Positions 34,985-43,344 of a DNA stretch of 43,490 nucleotides are shown here, one piece after another (position 1 is the stretch's first letter; the number at the start of each line of letters is the position of its first letter). The stretch is from Betaproteobacteria bacterium (GTDB lineage: Bacteria > Pseudomonadota > Gammaproteobacteria > Burkholderiales > Usitatibacteraceae): contig JANYHZ010000118.1 in NCBI GenBank assembly GCA_025362135.1, forward strand, positions 1-43,490, written 5' to 3'. The translations under genes were made by a program, and so were the position numbers. The notes below the pieces were generated by a model. It was not told the DNA's origin, searched no databases, and saw nothing but the letters and a program-made list of their open reading frames with translations.

Positions 34985-35127
34985 CAAATGTCTCCGGTCA
35001 CCGCCGCTGTACCCGAAACCGCAGATACGAGCTGCACCTTCGCACTCGCCTCACCCGTGACCAATCGCAAATAGCGCACGAACCGTCCGCCTTCGATATT
35101 GGACGTGGTCGTAATCAGGGGGGACAT
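34984..35127 (-). pseudogene. YbjQ-like (UPF0145) mini-ORF with internal deletion
   Basis: A 47-codon open frame starts right after the yebC stop (ATG at 35127) and ends at TGA 34986-34984. Residues 4-27 (LITTTSNIEG through VTGEA) resemble the N-terminus of YbjQ, and residues about 33-43 (LVSAVSGTAAV) resemble its C-terminus; the family's central 55-60 residues are missing. The join is in frame. The usual YbjQ length is about 105. Its start and stop are both coupled to neighbours, so it may still be translated. I treat it as an internally deleted relic; a functional miniature is possible. Confidence 0.6.
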
Positions 35128-35856
35128 TTACGCCTCATCGATGACTGCTGACGTGTATACATCCTGCACGTCATCGAGCGACTCGAGCGCGTCGAGCAGC
35201 TTCTGCATCTTCAGGGCGTCGTCACCGGTCAATACAGCTTCATTGGTCGCCTTCATCGTCACCTCGCCAAACTCTGCCTTGAATCCGGCTTTCTCCAACG
35301 CCGCTTTCACCGCCGTAAATTCGTACGGCCCGGTGATGACTTCAATTGAGCCGTCCACGTTGCCAACCACGTCCTCGGCAGCGGCTTCCAATGCCGCCTC
35401 CATGAGTTTTTCTTCATTGGTGCCCGGTGCGAACAACAGCGTGCCGCAATGCTTGAACAGGAACGCGACCGAACCATCCGTTCCCATATTGCCACCAAAC
35501 TTTGAGAACGCGTGACGCACTTCGGCCACAGTACGAACGCGATTGTCGGTCATGCAGTCGACCATCACTGCCGCACCCGCGATGCCATAACCTTCGTAGC
35601 GGATCTCCTCGTAATTCACTCCTTCGAGTTCACCGGCACCGCGCTTGATGGCGCGTTCAACGGTGTCTTTGGGCATGTTGTTTTCAAAGGCCTTGTCCAT
35701 CGCCAGACGCAAGCGTGGATTGGCACCCGATTCGCCGCCGCCCAACCGGGACGCGACGGTAATTTCCTTGATGAGCCGGGTAAAAACTTTGCCGCGCTTG
35801 GCATCCTGGCGCCCTTTGCGATGCTGGATATTTGCCCATTTGCTGTGTCCTGCCAT
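35128..35856 (-). CDS. yebC: YebC/PmpR-family regulator
   Basis: The 242-residue protein has the canonical start [20 protein letters not shown] and the family segments [30 protein letters not shown] and DGSVAFLF. Members act as translation or transcription regulators (TACO1 relatives that aid difficult peptide-bond formation). GGAAGG lies upstream of the ATG at 35856. It heads the minus-strand run that continues through ruv and tol to queC. Confidence 0.95.
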   Translation of the reverse strand: MAGHSKWANIQHRKGRQDAKRGKVFTRLIKEITVASRLGGGESGANPRLRLAMDKAFENNMPKDTVERAIKRGAGELEGVNYEEIRYEGYGIAGAAVMVDCMTDNRVRTVAEVRHAFSKFGGNMGTDGSVAFLFKHCGTLLFAPGTNEEKLMEAALEAAAEDVVGNVDGSIEVITGPYEFTAVKAALEKAGFKAEFGEVTMKATNEAVLTGDDALKMQKLLDALESLDDVQDVYTSAVIDEA

Positions 35857-36013
35857 ATTGCCTTCCCACCAAATTTCAATGCCTAATGTTAACATTCACT
35901 CACGTTCCCGCCGCATTGCCTTCTCAATTTCCGGTCTATGCTGGAAGCTCTGTTCTTCGGGAAGCGCAAGTTAATGACACAAGTTTTACGCCCAAAAAAT
36001 AACAGGGGGAACT

Positions 36014-36592
36014 ATGGCAAAAAGAGTACCCGGTGAACGCCGCAAGGAGATTTTGCAGACGCTCGCGCATATGCTGGAAAATCCAAAAGGCGAAAAAATC
36101 ACCACGGCCCTGCTCGCGTCCAAGCTCGATGTATCCGAGGCTGCACTGTATCGCCACTTTGCGAGCAAGGCGCAGATGTTCGAGGGACTGATTGAATTCA
36201 TTGAGGAGACGGTATTTTCGCTCGTCAACAAGATCCAGAGCGAGGAAACCAACGGGATGAAGCAGGTCGAGGCAACGGTCTCGATGCTACTTAGCTTCGC
36301 ACAGAAAAACCAGGGCATGACGCGGGTATTGATCGGCGATGCCCTGGTGAATGAAGACGAGCGCCTTCAAGTGCGCATGAATCAACTCCACGACCGGCTC
36401 GAAGCAAGCCTGCGCCAAAGTGCGCGTACCGCGGCGGGCGATGGCGCGTTGCACAGTTCGCTCGATGCAAATGCTTATGCGAACGCGGTGATGGCGTTTG
36501 TCGTGGGACGCTGGCACCAATTCGCCAAGTCCGGTTTCAAACGGGCACCACTGGAAAATTTCGCACAAAGCTGGAGCGTGTTCGCCGGATAA
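36014..36592 (+). CDS. slmA: Nucleoid occlusion factor SlmA (TetR family)
   Basis: The 192-residue protein matches SlmA: RRKEILQTLAHMLENPKGEK, then the helix-turn-helix ALLASKLDVSEAALYRHFAS and the C-terminal GRWHQFAKSGFKRAPLENF. SlmA binds DNA sites and blocks FtsZ over the nucleoid. GGGGGA lies upstream of the ATG. It is divergent from yebC and begins a small rightward operon. Confidence 0.93.
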   Translation: MAKRVPGERRKEILQTLAHMLENPKGEKITTALLASKLDVSEAALYRHFASKAQMFEGLIEFIEETVFSLVNKIQSEETNGMKQVEATVSMLLSFAQKNQGMTRVLIGDALVNEDERLQVRMNQLHDRLEASLRQSARTAAGDGALHSSLDANAYANAVMAFVVGRWHQFAKSGFKRAPLENFAQSWSVFAG

Positions 36593-36607
36593 ATGGAGAG
36601 TGCAGCC

Positions 36608-36958
36608 GTGACAAAGCACAATTTGGTGCCGGTCGATGCGCAGCTCGCCGCTTACAACGCGCACGATGTCGACGCTTTTATGGTCTGCTACACGCCGGAT
36701 TGTGTGATTGAAGACGGCGTGGGGGAACGACTAATGACCGGTCACGCGCAAATGCGCCCGCGCTATGCCGCGCTGTTCGCGAGCTCTCCGAATTTGCACT
36801 GCGAAATTGCGTCCCGTATCTGCATTGGTGACTACGTCATCGACGAAGAGCGCATTACGGGTCGTGTGCCTGACCTTCGTCACGCGGTCGTGATCTATCG
36901 CGTCGACAAGACGTCGGGACTGATTTCGCACGTTCGTTTCCTGCGCGAAACTGACTGA
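36608..36958 (+). CDS. SnoaL/NTF2-like protein
   Basis: The 116-residue protein has the cone-shaped NTF2-like fold pattern: VDAQLAAYNAHDVDAFMVCY, YTPDCVIEDGVGE, then GHAQMRPRYAALFASSP and alternate strands to the end. Such proteins are steroid-isomerase-like enzymes or binding proteins of unknown role. GTG at 36608 has GGAGAG seven bases upstream; an ATG at 36593, directly after the slmA stop, is in frame but has no ribosome-binding site. Either way it is coupled to slmA. Confidence 0.8.
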   Translation: MTKHNLVPVDAQLAAYNAHDVDAFMVCYTPDCVIEDGVGERLMTGHAQMRPRYAALFASSPNLHCEIASRICIGDYVIDEERITGRVPDLRHAVVIYRVDKTSGLISHVRFLRETD

Positions 36959-36968
36959 AATTTTCGGC

Positions 36969-37556
36969 GTGGCTGCGTTAACACTATCCACGAAACGGCT
37001 GGTTGTTACGCTGCCGCGCGAGGACCATGCCGCCGCTATGCTCGATTTTGTCGAACGCAATCGCGAACACCTGAAACCGTGGAATCCGCCAGTGCCGGAA
37101 GGCTTGTATACGCGAGCACATTGGCAGGACGTAGTGAAAAATTGTGCGGTTGCGTTCGATGCGGGGCGCGCAGTACGCTTATGGATAGCGCCGCTTGAAT
37201 ACCCTGACTGCATCATCGGCAGCATCGGCTACTCACAAATTGCACGCGGTCCATTTTGCTCTTGCGTGCTGGGCTACCAGATTGATTCGGAAAGCGAAGG
37301 ACGTGGCTTGATGCGCGAAGCATTGCAGGCCACCAATCAATATATGTTCGAGCAACAGAAACTACACCGCATCGCCGCCAACTATCGACCTGAAAATGTG
37401 CGTAGTGGCCGCTTGCTTGCGAGCCTCGGATTTCGCATTGAAGGATTCGCCAGGGACTATTTGTTTATCGACGGGGCGTGGCGGGACCATATCCTCACTT
37501 CGATCACAAATGATGTGTTCAATACGGGTTGGCTGCGTGAAACGCCAAAACTCTAG
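36969..37556 (+). CDS. RimJ-like N-acetyltransferase
   Basis: The 195-residue GNAT protein resembles RimJ, which acetylates ribosomal protein S5: STKRLVVTLPREDHAAAMLD at the start, SIGYSQIARGPFCSCVLGYQ, then ESEGRGLMREALQATNQYMF and HRIAANYRPENVRSGRLLAS. The start is GTG at 36969, ten bases after the previous stop. The TAG stop (37554-37556) lies within the left arm of the palindrome at 37549, so the hairpin begins in the coding end. Confidence 0.87.
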   Translation: MAALTLSTKRLVVTLPREDHAAAMLDFVERNREHLKPWNPPVPEGLYTRAHWQDVVKNCAVAFDAGRAVRLWIAPLEYPDCIIGSIGYSQIARGPFCSCVLGYQIDSESEGRGLMREALQATNQYMFEQQKLHRIAANYRPENVRSGRLLASLGFRIEGFARDYLFIDGAWRDHILTSITNDVFNTGWLRETPKL

Positions 37557-37612
37557 TGCTGGCGAGGCTTCTGGCGGCATTTTTGCTTGTGAGGCCCGCC
37601 AGTGCTAGAGTT
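37549..37612 (+). repeat. Dispersed intergenic palindrome, copy 5 (best arms)
   Basis: AACTCTAG-TG-CTGGCG (37549-37564) pairs with CGCCAG-TG-CTAGAGTT (37597-37612) apart from the two-base TG/TG internal loop. Skipping one A, GGCTTC then pairs with GAGGCC, giving a stem of about 20 bp. The loop contains the shared core TGGCGGCATTT (37572-37582). It starts within the stop region of the RimJ-like gene and lies between its 3' end and that of the convergent fccB, as expected for a two-way transcript end. Confidence 0.8.
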
Positions 37613-37641
37613 TCCCATAATTTCTGAACGGCACGCGAGAC

Positions 37642-38919
37642 TTAAGCCAGCGCATCCGCCCAAATGTTTTTCGCCCACGTCATCGCATACTGCCCCTCCA
37701 GCTCGCTGGCTTGCGCAGACACACCACCTGAACCCGGCACCGCTTTCATTGTTTTTGCGACTTCGTCGTACTTGTGTACCGACGCAACGTGGACGACTTT
37801 GTCGGCCGACACAAAGCTGTAGCAAGTGTTGGTCAATGTCGGGCTGGGGTTGGGAGCCTCGCCTGTTAACAACGCAACGACCGCCGCCGCGCAGGCTTTG
37901 CCATGTCCGTTGGCCATGTGGCCCGATTTAGGCATCGCAGGCGCGATCTGCAGTGCATCGCCCAACAAGTGCACGCCGGGTACGTTTTTGGCCTCATAGG
38001 TGATCCAGTTGACCTCGCACCAGCGTTTGTTCGCGGTGATGAACGAGTCCGCAATCCCGCCGGCCTTCATCGGTGGTAGCACGTTCAGCACGTCAGCCTT
38101 TACATCGCCGAACTCAAGTTTGGCGGTGTTGTTGGCCACATCCACATCCATCAATTTGGAACTGCCACGATATTCGACCATGCCCGCATACATCTCGGCC
38201 CAGGCTTTTTTGAACAGCCCCGGTTTGGACGTGACGTCCATGTTGGCGTCGAGAATGAGCACTTTCGATTTTGGCTTGGCCTGTTTGAAATACGCAGCAA
38301 CCTGGCAGGCGCGCTCATACGGGCCCGGCGGACAGCGATATGGCGCTTCTGGAATGGAGATCGCAAATATCCCGCCATCCTTCATCGCTTCGAGCTGTTT
38401 ACGCAGCGCAACGGTCTGCGCGCCCGCTTTCCATGCATGCAGGATTTTTTCCTGGGCCAACGCATTGTTCAATGCCGGCACCATGTCGAACATAAAATCG
38501 ACACCCGGTGAGAGTATCGCGCGGTCAAATGCGAACGCGTCACCATTCGCCATTCGCACCATTTTCTTTTCAACATCGACAGCGGTTGCTTCGCCCCGCA
38601 CTACTCTTACCCCGTATTTTTTTTGCAACACATCGTAGCTGACGGTGATGTCCTGCATCGTCTTCGAGCCACCCAATACCAGATTTGAAATTGGGCACGA
38701 GATAAATTCGGCATTGCGCTCAATGAGCGTCACATCGATATTCGGGGCCCACATCCTGATGTACTTGGCAGCGGTTGCACCGCCGTAGCCGCCACCCACG
38801 ATCACGACTTTTGGACCACTGCCACCACCGACGGATGCACAGCCGGAAATGGCGGAAGCTCCCACCACTGCGGTTGTTGCGCCGGACGCTTGCAAGAATG
38901 CTCTCCGATTGATGCTCAT
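37642..38919 (-). CDS. fccB: Sulfide dehydrogenase flavoprotein subunit FccB
   Basis: The 425-residue flavoprotein begins with a Tat signal (NRRAFLQ) that also contains a lipobox-like ISGC (Cys27). It has the FAD site VVIVGGGYGGATAAKYI, the Cys of FISCPISN (Cys75, equivalent to the covalent FAD-linking Cys of FccB) and the two redox-active cysteines in YRCPPGPYERA (Cys196) and LTNTCYS (Cys366). It oxidises sulfide and passes electrons to the cytochrome encoded upstream. AGGAG precedes the ATG. All key cysteines are present, so activity is likely. Confidence 0.92.
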   Translation of the reverse strand: MSINRRAFLQASGATTAVVGASAISGCASVGGGSGPKVVIVGGGYGGATAAKYIRMWAPNIDVTLIERNAEFISCPISNLVLGGSKTMQDITVSYDVLQKKYGVRVVRGEATAVDVEKKMVRMANGDAFAFDRAILSPGVDFMFDMVPALNNALAQEKILHAWKAGAQTVALRKQLEAMKDGGIFAISIPEAPYRCPPGPYERACQVAAYFKQAKPKSKVLILDANMDVTSKPGLFKKAWAEMYAGMVEYRGSSKLMDVDVANNTAKLEFGDVKADVLNVLPPMKAGGIADSFITANKRWCEVNWITYEAKNVPGVHLLGDALQIAPAMPKSGHMANGHGKACAAAVVALLTGEAPNPSPTLTNTCYSFVSADKVVHVASVHKYDEVAKTMKAVPGSGGVSAQASELEGQYAMTWAKNIWADALA

Positions 38920-38946
38920 GATTTTCTCCTCAATTTGTCCGCACAA

Positions 38947-39342
38947 CTATTTCTTTTGCGCCGCAAAGAAATCGGCGATGGCCGCACTTTCTGCATCGGA
39001 ATATCCCTTGGCGATCTGGTGCATGACGGTCGCCTCGCGTTTGCCCTCCTTGAACGCCTTCAGCTGATTCAGGAAATACTCCTTATTCATTCCGGCTAAA
39101 CCCGGAATCGCGCCGCCGGCGCTATTGCCGTTGGTACCGTGGCAGGCTGCGCAGTTTGCCGCGAGCGCTCGTGCGCCGAGTGGCGTGAGATTGGCTGCAG
39201 CGAAGGGGATTGGCGCTGGCGGCGCTGCCACAGGCGTGGCAGGCGGGACCGTTTGCGCGATGGACGAAAGACCGAACGCGGTCAGTACAAGTGTCGCCGC
39301 GAGCAATCCCAGACCTATTGATTGGCGCAATTTTGCTTTCAT
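38947..39342 (-). CDS. Monoheme cytochrome c, FccA-like subunit
   Basis: The 131-residue protein has a signal peptide (MKAKLRQ start, cleavage near AQT), a Pro/Ala-rich linker and one class-I heme site CAACH, with a likely Met ligand in ATVMHQIAKGY. The single heme differs from the diheme cytochrome of some flavocytochromes. It is 27 bases upstream of fccB, so the two form the fccAB operon and the cytochrome is the electron acceptor of the flavoprotein. GGAG supports the ATG at 39342. Confidence 0.88.
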   Translation of the reverse strand: MKAKLRQSIGLGLLAATLVLTAFGLSSIAQTVPPATPVAAPPAPIPFAAANLTPLGARALAANCAACHGTNGNSAGGAIPGLAGMNKEYFLNQLKAFKEGKREATVMHQIAKGYSDAESAAIADFFAAQKK

Positions 39343-39446
39343 GTAAATCTCCTCGTGACCATTAAGCGATTTCTCGCTGACCCTCGTTACCCTGTGGAGA
39401 GGATAACGCAAGTCACCGCGAATTGCTCGCCGTGGGGCGCAATGCG

Positions 39447-39477
39447 GAAAAAAGGCCACGTTGGGGAAACGTGGCCT
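39447..39477 (-). terminator. Intrinsic terminator downstream of clpA
   Basis: AGGCCACGTT (39453-39462) pairs perfectly over 10 bp with AACGTGGCCT (39468-39477), and on the minus strand the hairpin is followed by a T-run (six A on the plus strand, 39448-39453). It lies 33 bases after the clpA stop and before the fccAB promoter region. Confidence 0.88.
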
Positions 39478-39509
39478 GCTTCCAGCTATCGATGAAGCTA
39501 AGAAAGCGA

Positions 39510-41777
39510 TCAGGATTCCTGCGTCGCCGCTTCTTTTTCCTGGCTGATATCGAGCATCACCTTGCCATCGGTATCGACATCGATGGTGACCTTGCCGCCG
39601 TTGGCCAGACGCCCAAACAGCAGTTCATCGGCGAGCGCCCGACGGATCGTATCCTGGATGAGGCGCGCCATTGGCCGCGCACCCATCAGTGGATCGAAGC
39701 CATTCTTGGCGAGATATTTCTTCAGCGCTTCGGTATAGGTCACATCGACCTTTTTCTCTGTGAGCTGTGCTTCCAGTTGCATCAGGAACTTGTCAACCAC
39801 TTGCAGGATGATCTTTTCGTCGAGCGGTGCAAATGAAATAGTCGCGTCCAGGCGATTGCGAAACTCGGGCGTGAACATACGCTTGATCTCGGCCAGCTCG
39901 TCGCCTGGCCGTCTGTCGTTGGTGAAGCCGATGGAAGACTTGGACAACTCCGACGCTCCCGCGTTGGTCGTCATCACGATCACGACGTTGCGGAAATCGG
40001 CTTTGCGACCGTTATTGTCCGTGAGCGTGCCATGGTCCATCACCTGCAAAAGAACGTTGAAAATATCCGGGTGCGCCTTTTCAATTTCATCGAGCAGCAG
40101 CACTGAATACGGGTGTTTGCTGATGGCCTCAGTCATCAAGCCGCCCTGATCAAAGCCCACATAGCCAGGAGGCGCGCCGATCAAACGCGACACCGCGTGC
40201 CGTTCCATGTACTCGGACATATCGAACCGGATGAGCTCGACACCAAGGATGAAGGCCAATTGCTTTGCAACTTCGGTTTTTCCCACGCCGGTGGGGCCGG
40301 AGAACAGGAACGAGCCTATCGGCTTGGCCGAATTGCCGATACCGGAACGCGCCATTTTTATTGCCGACGCGAGCGCATCGATCGCCTTGTCCTGGCCAAA
40401 CACCACGGACCTCAGATCCCGGTCAAGCGTTTTCAACGCACTGCGGTCGTCACTGGAAACATTGCGCGCAGGAATACGCGCGATCTTGGCAACGATCTCC
40501 TCGATCTCGGGTTTGCCGATGGTCTTTTTCTGTTTCGATTTTGGCGCGATGCGCTGCGCAGCACCTGCTTCATCAATGACATCGATTGCCTTGTCCGGCA
40601 GATGGCGGTCATTGATGTACTTTGCAGAAAGTTCGGCCGCCGTGGTGAGAGCAGTCGAGGTGTATTTCACGCCGTGATGGGACTCAAAACGCGATTTCAG
40701 GCCTTTCAGAATCTCGATGGTTTCGGCAATGGAAGGCTCGGTGACGTCGATCTTCTGAAAACGTCGGGCCAACGCGTGATCTTTCTCGAACACGCCGCGG
40801 TATTCCGTGTAGGTGGTCGCGCCGATGCACTTGAGCTGTCCGGACGACAGCGCGGGCTTGAGCAAATTGGATGCGTCGAGCGTGCCGCCAGAGGCGGAAC
40901 CGGCACCGATCAGCGTGTGAATCTCATCGATGAACAAAATCGCGTTGGGATTTTCCATCAATTGTTTCAGTACAGCCTTCAAGCGCTGTTCGAAATCGCC
41001 GCGATATTTTGTGCCAGCAAGCAGGGAACCCATATCAAGCGAATAGACCTGCGCCTTGGCGAGGATATCCGGGATCTGGCCATCTACGACGCGCTTGGCG
41101 AGCCCTTCGGCGATGGCGGTTTTGCCGACACCGGCCTCGCCGACCAGCAAGGGGTTATTCTTGCGGCGACGGCAGAGGATCTGGATTACGCGCTCCACTT
41201 CATTTTCGCGGCCGATCAGCGGATCGATTTTGCCATCGATAGCCATCTGGTTAAGATTCAGCGTAAAGCTTTCCAGGGCTCCGCCGGGTTCTGCGCCTTC
41301 CCCGCCTTCAGCTTCAGGTTCATCCTTCTGGCCCCCGGCTGGTGTCGCCTTTGAAATGCCATGCGAAATAAAATTGACGACATCCAGGCGTGATACGCCT
41401 TGCTGATGAAGAAAATACACCGCATGCGAGTCTTTTTCACCGTAAATAGCCACCAGCACATTCGCACCGGTCACCTCTTTTTTTCCAGACGACTGAACGT
41501 GCAGGATGGCGCGCTGAATAACCCGCTGAAAACCCAACGTGGGCTGGGTATTGACCTCACCATCACCGGCGACGATGGGCGTGTGCTGTTCGATGAATTC
41601 TGAGAGCGCTTTTTTCAGTTCGTCGATTTTGGCCGCGCACGCTTTCAGCACTTCCTGTGCAGATGGATTCTCCAGAAGGGCGAGCAACAAATGCTCGACT
41701 GTGATGAACTCGTGGCGCTTTTGCCTGGCTTCGACAAATGCCATATGGAGGCTGACTTCGAGTTCTTGCGCGATCAT
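39510..41777 (-). CDS. clpA: ClpA ATPase subunit of ClpAP protease
   Basis: The 755-residue unfoldase has an N-terminal double Clp_N domain ([20 protein letters not shown]), AAA module 1 with Walker [13 protein letters not shown] and AAA module 2 with [12 protein letters not shown]. The spacer module after AAA-1 is short, as in ClpA and not ClpB. A C-terminal D2-small domain ends it. It unfolds substrates for ClpP, using the N-degron adaptor ClpS. The gene is 104 bases downstream of clpS on the same strand. AAAGG precedes the ATG at 41777. Confidence 0.97.
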   Translation of the reverse strand: MIAQELEVSLHMAFVEARQKRHEFITVEHLLLALLENPSAQEVLKACAAKIDELKKALSEFIEQHTPIVAGDGEVNTQPTLGFQRVIQRAILHVQSSGKKEVTGANVLVAIYGEKDSHAVYFLHQQGVSRLDVVNFISHGISKATPAGGQKDEPEAEGGEGAEPGGALESFTLNLNQMAIDGKIDPLIGRENEVERVIQILCRRRKNNPLLVGEAGVGKTAIAEGLAKRVVDGQIPDILAKAQVYSLDMGSLLAGTKYRGDFEQRLKAVLKQLMENPNAILFIDEIHTLIGAGSASGGTLDASNLLKPALSSGQLKCIGATTYTEYRGVFEKDHALARRFQKIDVTEPSIAETIEILKGLKSRFESHHGVKYTSTALTTAAELSAKYINDRHLPDKAIDVIDEAGAAQRIAPKSKQKKTIGKPEIEEIVAKIARIPARNVSSDDRSALKTLDRDLRSVVFGQDKAIDALASAIKMARSGIGNSAKPIGSFLFSGPTGVGKTEVAKQLAFILGVELIRFDMSEYMERHAVSRLIGAPPGYVGFDQGGLMTEAISKHPYSVLLLDEIEKAHPDIFNVLLQVMDHGTLTDNNGRKADFRNVVIVMTTNAGASELSKSSIGFTNDRRPGDELAEIKRMFTPEFRNRLDATISFAPLDEKIILQVVDKFLMQLEAQLTEKKVDVTYTEALKKYLAKNGFDPLMGARPMARLIQDTIRRALADELLFGRLANGGKVTIDVDTDGKVMLDISQEKEAATQES

Positions 41778-41881
41778 GATGTACCTTTCAAGAGTGCAAC
41801 CAGACAAACTACTTACAGCTTACTACCACTTATCGATATCAACGCAATGGACATTCAATCGAACTACGTTGCCGTGCGAAA

Positions 41882-42205
41882 TCAGATTTCTTCCATGCCG
41901 CAGCGCAACGGATGCTGGTGTTGCCGCGCATAGTCGACGACCTGCTCCATTTTCATGGTCGCCACATCTCGCGGGTAGACACCGCAGACGCCCCGCCCTT
42001 CAGTATGGACTTTGAGCATAATCTGCGTGGCGCGTTCATAGGTGTGGGCAAAAACCTGCTGCAAAGCCTCGATCACAAATTCCATCGGCGTGTAATCGTC
42101 GTTGTACATCACCACCTGCCACATGGAGGGTGGCTTGGTCTTTGCCGGTGTTTCCTGCAGCAATGTGTCGCCAGGTCCGGAGGGTTTTGGTTGTTTTGTC
42201 GCCAT
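41882..42205 (-). CDS. clpS: ClpS adaptor of ClpAP
   Basis: The 107-residue adaptor carries the N-degron pocket motif [20 protein letters not shown] and the helix [20 protein letters not shown], followed by the conserved end. It delivers N-end-rule substrates to ClpA. ATG at 42205 gives a normal-length N-terminal tail; the farther upstream ATG at 42256 would reach into the promoter. It is divergent from the cold-shock gene. Confidence 0.94.
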   Translation of the reverse strand: MATKQPKPSGPGDTLLQETPAKTKPPSMWQVVMYNDDYTPMEFVIEALQQVFAHTYERATQIMLKVHTEGRGVCGVYPRDVATMKMEQVVDYARQHQHPLRCGMEEI

Positions 42206-42231
42206 GTTGGGAACGGATGGAGGTGCAACTA

Positions 42232-42260
42232 ATAATAGGGGCAGCGGCCACGACATTCAA
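42232..42260 (-). promoter_or_regulatory. Sigma70-type promoter for clpS-clpA
   Basis: On the minus strand TTGAAT (42260-42255) and TATTAT (42237-42232) are separated by exactly 17 bp. The -35 matches four and the -10 five of six consensus bases. Expected transcription start is near 42225, giving a leader of about 20 nt before the clpS ATG at 42205. Confidence 0.6.
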
Positions 42261-42355
42261 GTCCTGCATCGGCCGACCGGTTTGCGCCAACGTGGCCTAC
42301 AACCGCCCGGATTTGCGCGCTTACAACCGTTGGACGCAAAAAACTCGCCAAACTA

Positions 42356-42384
42356 TTGACTTGGCTGAATATAGCCGGTAAAAG
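42356..42384 (+). promoter_or_regulatory. Sigma70-type promoter for the cold-shock gene
   Basis: TTGACT (42356-42361) and TAAAAG (42379-42384) are 17 bp apart. The spacer contains the inverted repeat GGCT-gaatat-AGCC (42363-42376). Expected start is near 42391, leaving an untranslated leader of about 108 nt, a length common for cold-shock mRNAs. It is about 95 bp from, and divergent to, the clpS promoter. Confidence 0.6.
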
Positions 42385-42457
42385 GCAGTTGGAGTTTGGC
42401 TTCAGGTTTACTGCATTTGCCTTGGCGGTTGCGGGCCTTGATAGCAAAACGATTCCG

Positions 42458-42478
42458 GGGTTCTCCAACCCGATTTTT
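42458..42478 (+). promoter_or_regulatory. Terminator-like hairpin in the cold-shock leader
   Basis: GGGTT (42458-42462) pairs with AACCC (42467-42471) across a four-base loop and is followed by ATTTTT. It ends about 20 bases before the start codon at 42499. The short stem makes strong termination doubtful; it could be a temperature-sensitive element or attenuator. Confidence 0.4.
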
Positions 42479-42498
42479 CGTAAAAGGATGCAATTGCA

Positions 42499-42702
42499 AT
42501 GGCAACTGGAACAGTAAAATGGTTTAACGACGCCAAAGGTTTTGGCTTCATCACACCCGATGACGGCAGCGAAGATCTGTTCGCGCACTTCTCGGCGATC
42601 CAAATGAATGGTTTTAAGACCCTCAAAGAAGGCCAAAAAGTCAGCTTTGAAGTCACGCAAGGCCCTAAAGGCAAACAAGCTTCAAATATCGGCAACCCGT
42701 AA
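42499..42702 (+). CDS. Cold-shock domain protein (CspA family)
   Basis: The 67-residue protein is a complete cold-shock domain: [20 protein letters not shown] with RNP1-type KGFGFI, then DLFAHFSAI (RNP2) and [17 protein letters not shown]. It binds single-stranded RNA and DNA and melts mRNA structure. AAAGGATG lies at suitable distance upstream. It has its own promoter, leader and terminator. Confidence 0.95.
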   Translation: MATGTVKWFNDAKGFGFITPDDGSEDLFAHFSAIQMNGFKTLKEGQKVSFEVTQGPKGKQASNIGNP

Positions 42703-42720
42703 GCACTTCGGTTACCGTGA

Positions 42721-42757
42721 AAGCCCCTTGTAGCGCAGGCTGCGAGGGGCTTTTGCT
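42721..42757 (+). terminator. Intrinsic terminator after the cold-shock gene
   Basis: AAGCCCCTTGTAGC (42721-42734) pairs with GCTGCGAGGGGCTT (42739-42752) over 14 bp with two G-T pairs and a four-base loop, then a T-rich run. It separates the cold-shock gene from the pseudouridine synthase gene. Confidence 0.9.
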
Positions 42758-42765
42758 TTATTCGT

Positions 42766-43344
42766 ATGCTGATCCAATTTAATAAACCTTACGGCGTGAT
42801 TTGTCAGTTCAGCCCGTCCGGCGACAAGCCGACACTGAAAAATTTCATTGCCGTTCCCAATATTTATCCGGCAGGCAGGCTCGATACCGATAGCGAAGGA
42901 CTGCTGCTGCTCACCGACGACGGGCGCTTGCAGGCCAGCATTGCCGATCCTCGACACAAATTGCCGAAAACCTACTGGGTGCAGATTGAGGGTGCGCCTG
43001 CCGAGACCGATCTCCAGCCGTTGCGTGCGGGTCTTGAACTGGGCGATTTTGTCGCTCGCCCGGCCACGGTAAGCATCCTGCCGAAACCGCCACAACTGTG
43101 GGAACGCCTCCCACCAGTGCGGGTTCGACTGCACGTTCCGACATCGTGGTTGGAGATTACCATCGCCGAGGGGAAAAACCGCCAAGTGCGTCGGATGACA
43201 GCCAAAGTCGGACTTCCTACGCTGCGCTTGATTCGGGTCGCTGTGGGCGACTGGTCACTGGGCGACCTGGCACCGGGAGAATGGCGTCAGGTTCCTTCAT
43301 CACCAATTGCACTGCAACGCATCATCGCGCGCAAGAAAACCTGA
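42766..43344 (+). CDS. rluE: RsuA/RluE-type pseudouridine synthase
   Basis: The 192-residue synthase has the catalytic motif PAGRLDTDSEGLLLLTDDG with the nucleophilic Asp, preceded by LIQFNKPYGVICQFS and followed by ITIAEGKNRQVRRMTAKVGL, typical of the RsuA/RluE group. It lacks an N-terminal S4 domain, as RluE does, so 23S rRNA (position 2457 in E. coli) is the likely target. The symbol is based on this architecture and not on an alignment. Its start lies 13 bases after the terminator, and GAGGGG of that stem may serve as ribosome-binding site. Confidence 0.85.
   Translation: MLIQFNKPYGVICQFSPSGDKPTLKNFIAVPNIYPAGRLDTDSEGLLLLTDDGRLQASIADPRHKLPKTYWVQIEGAPAETDLQPLRAGLELGDFVARPATVSILPKPPQLWERLPPVRVRLHVPTSWLEITIAEGKNRQVRRMTAKVGLPTLRLIRVAVGDWSLGDLAPGEWRQVPSSPIALQRIIARKKT

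Noticed and set aside
40113-41354. 413-residue plus-strand frame opposite clpA
   Set aside because: It is the shadow of a strongly conserved AAA+ gene on the other strand; composition follows clpA codon positions and no motif is present.
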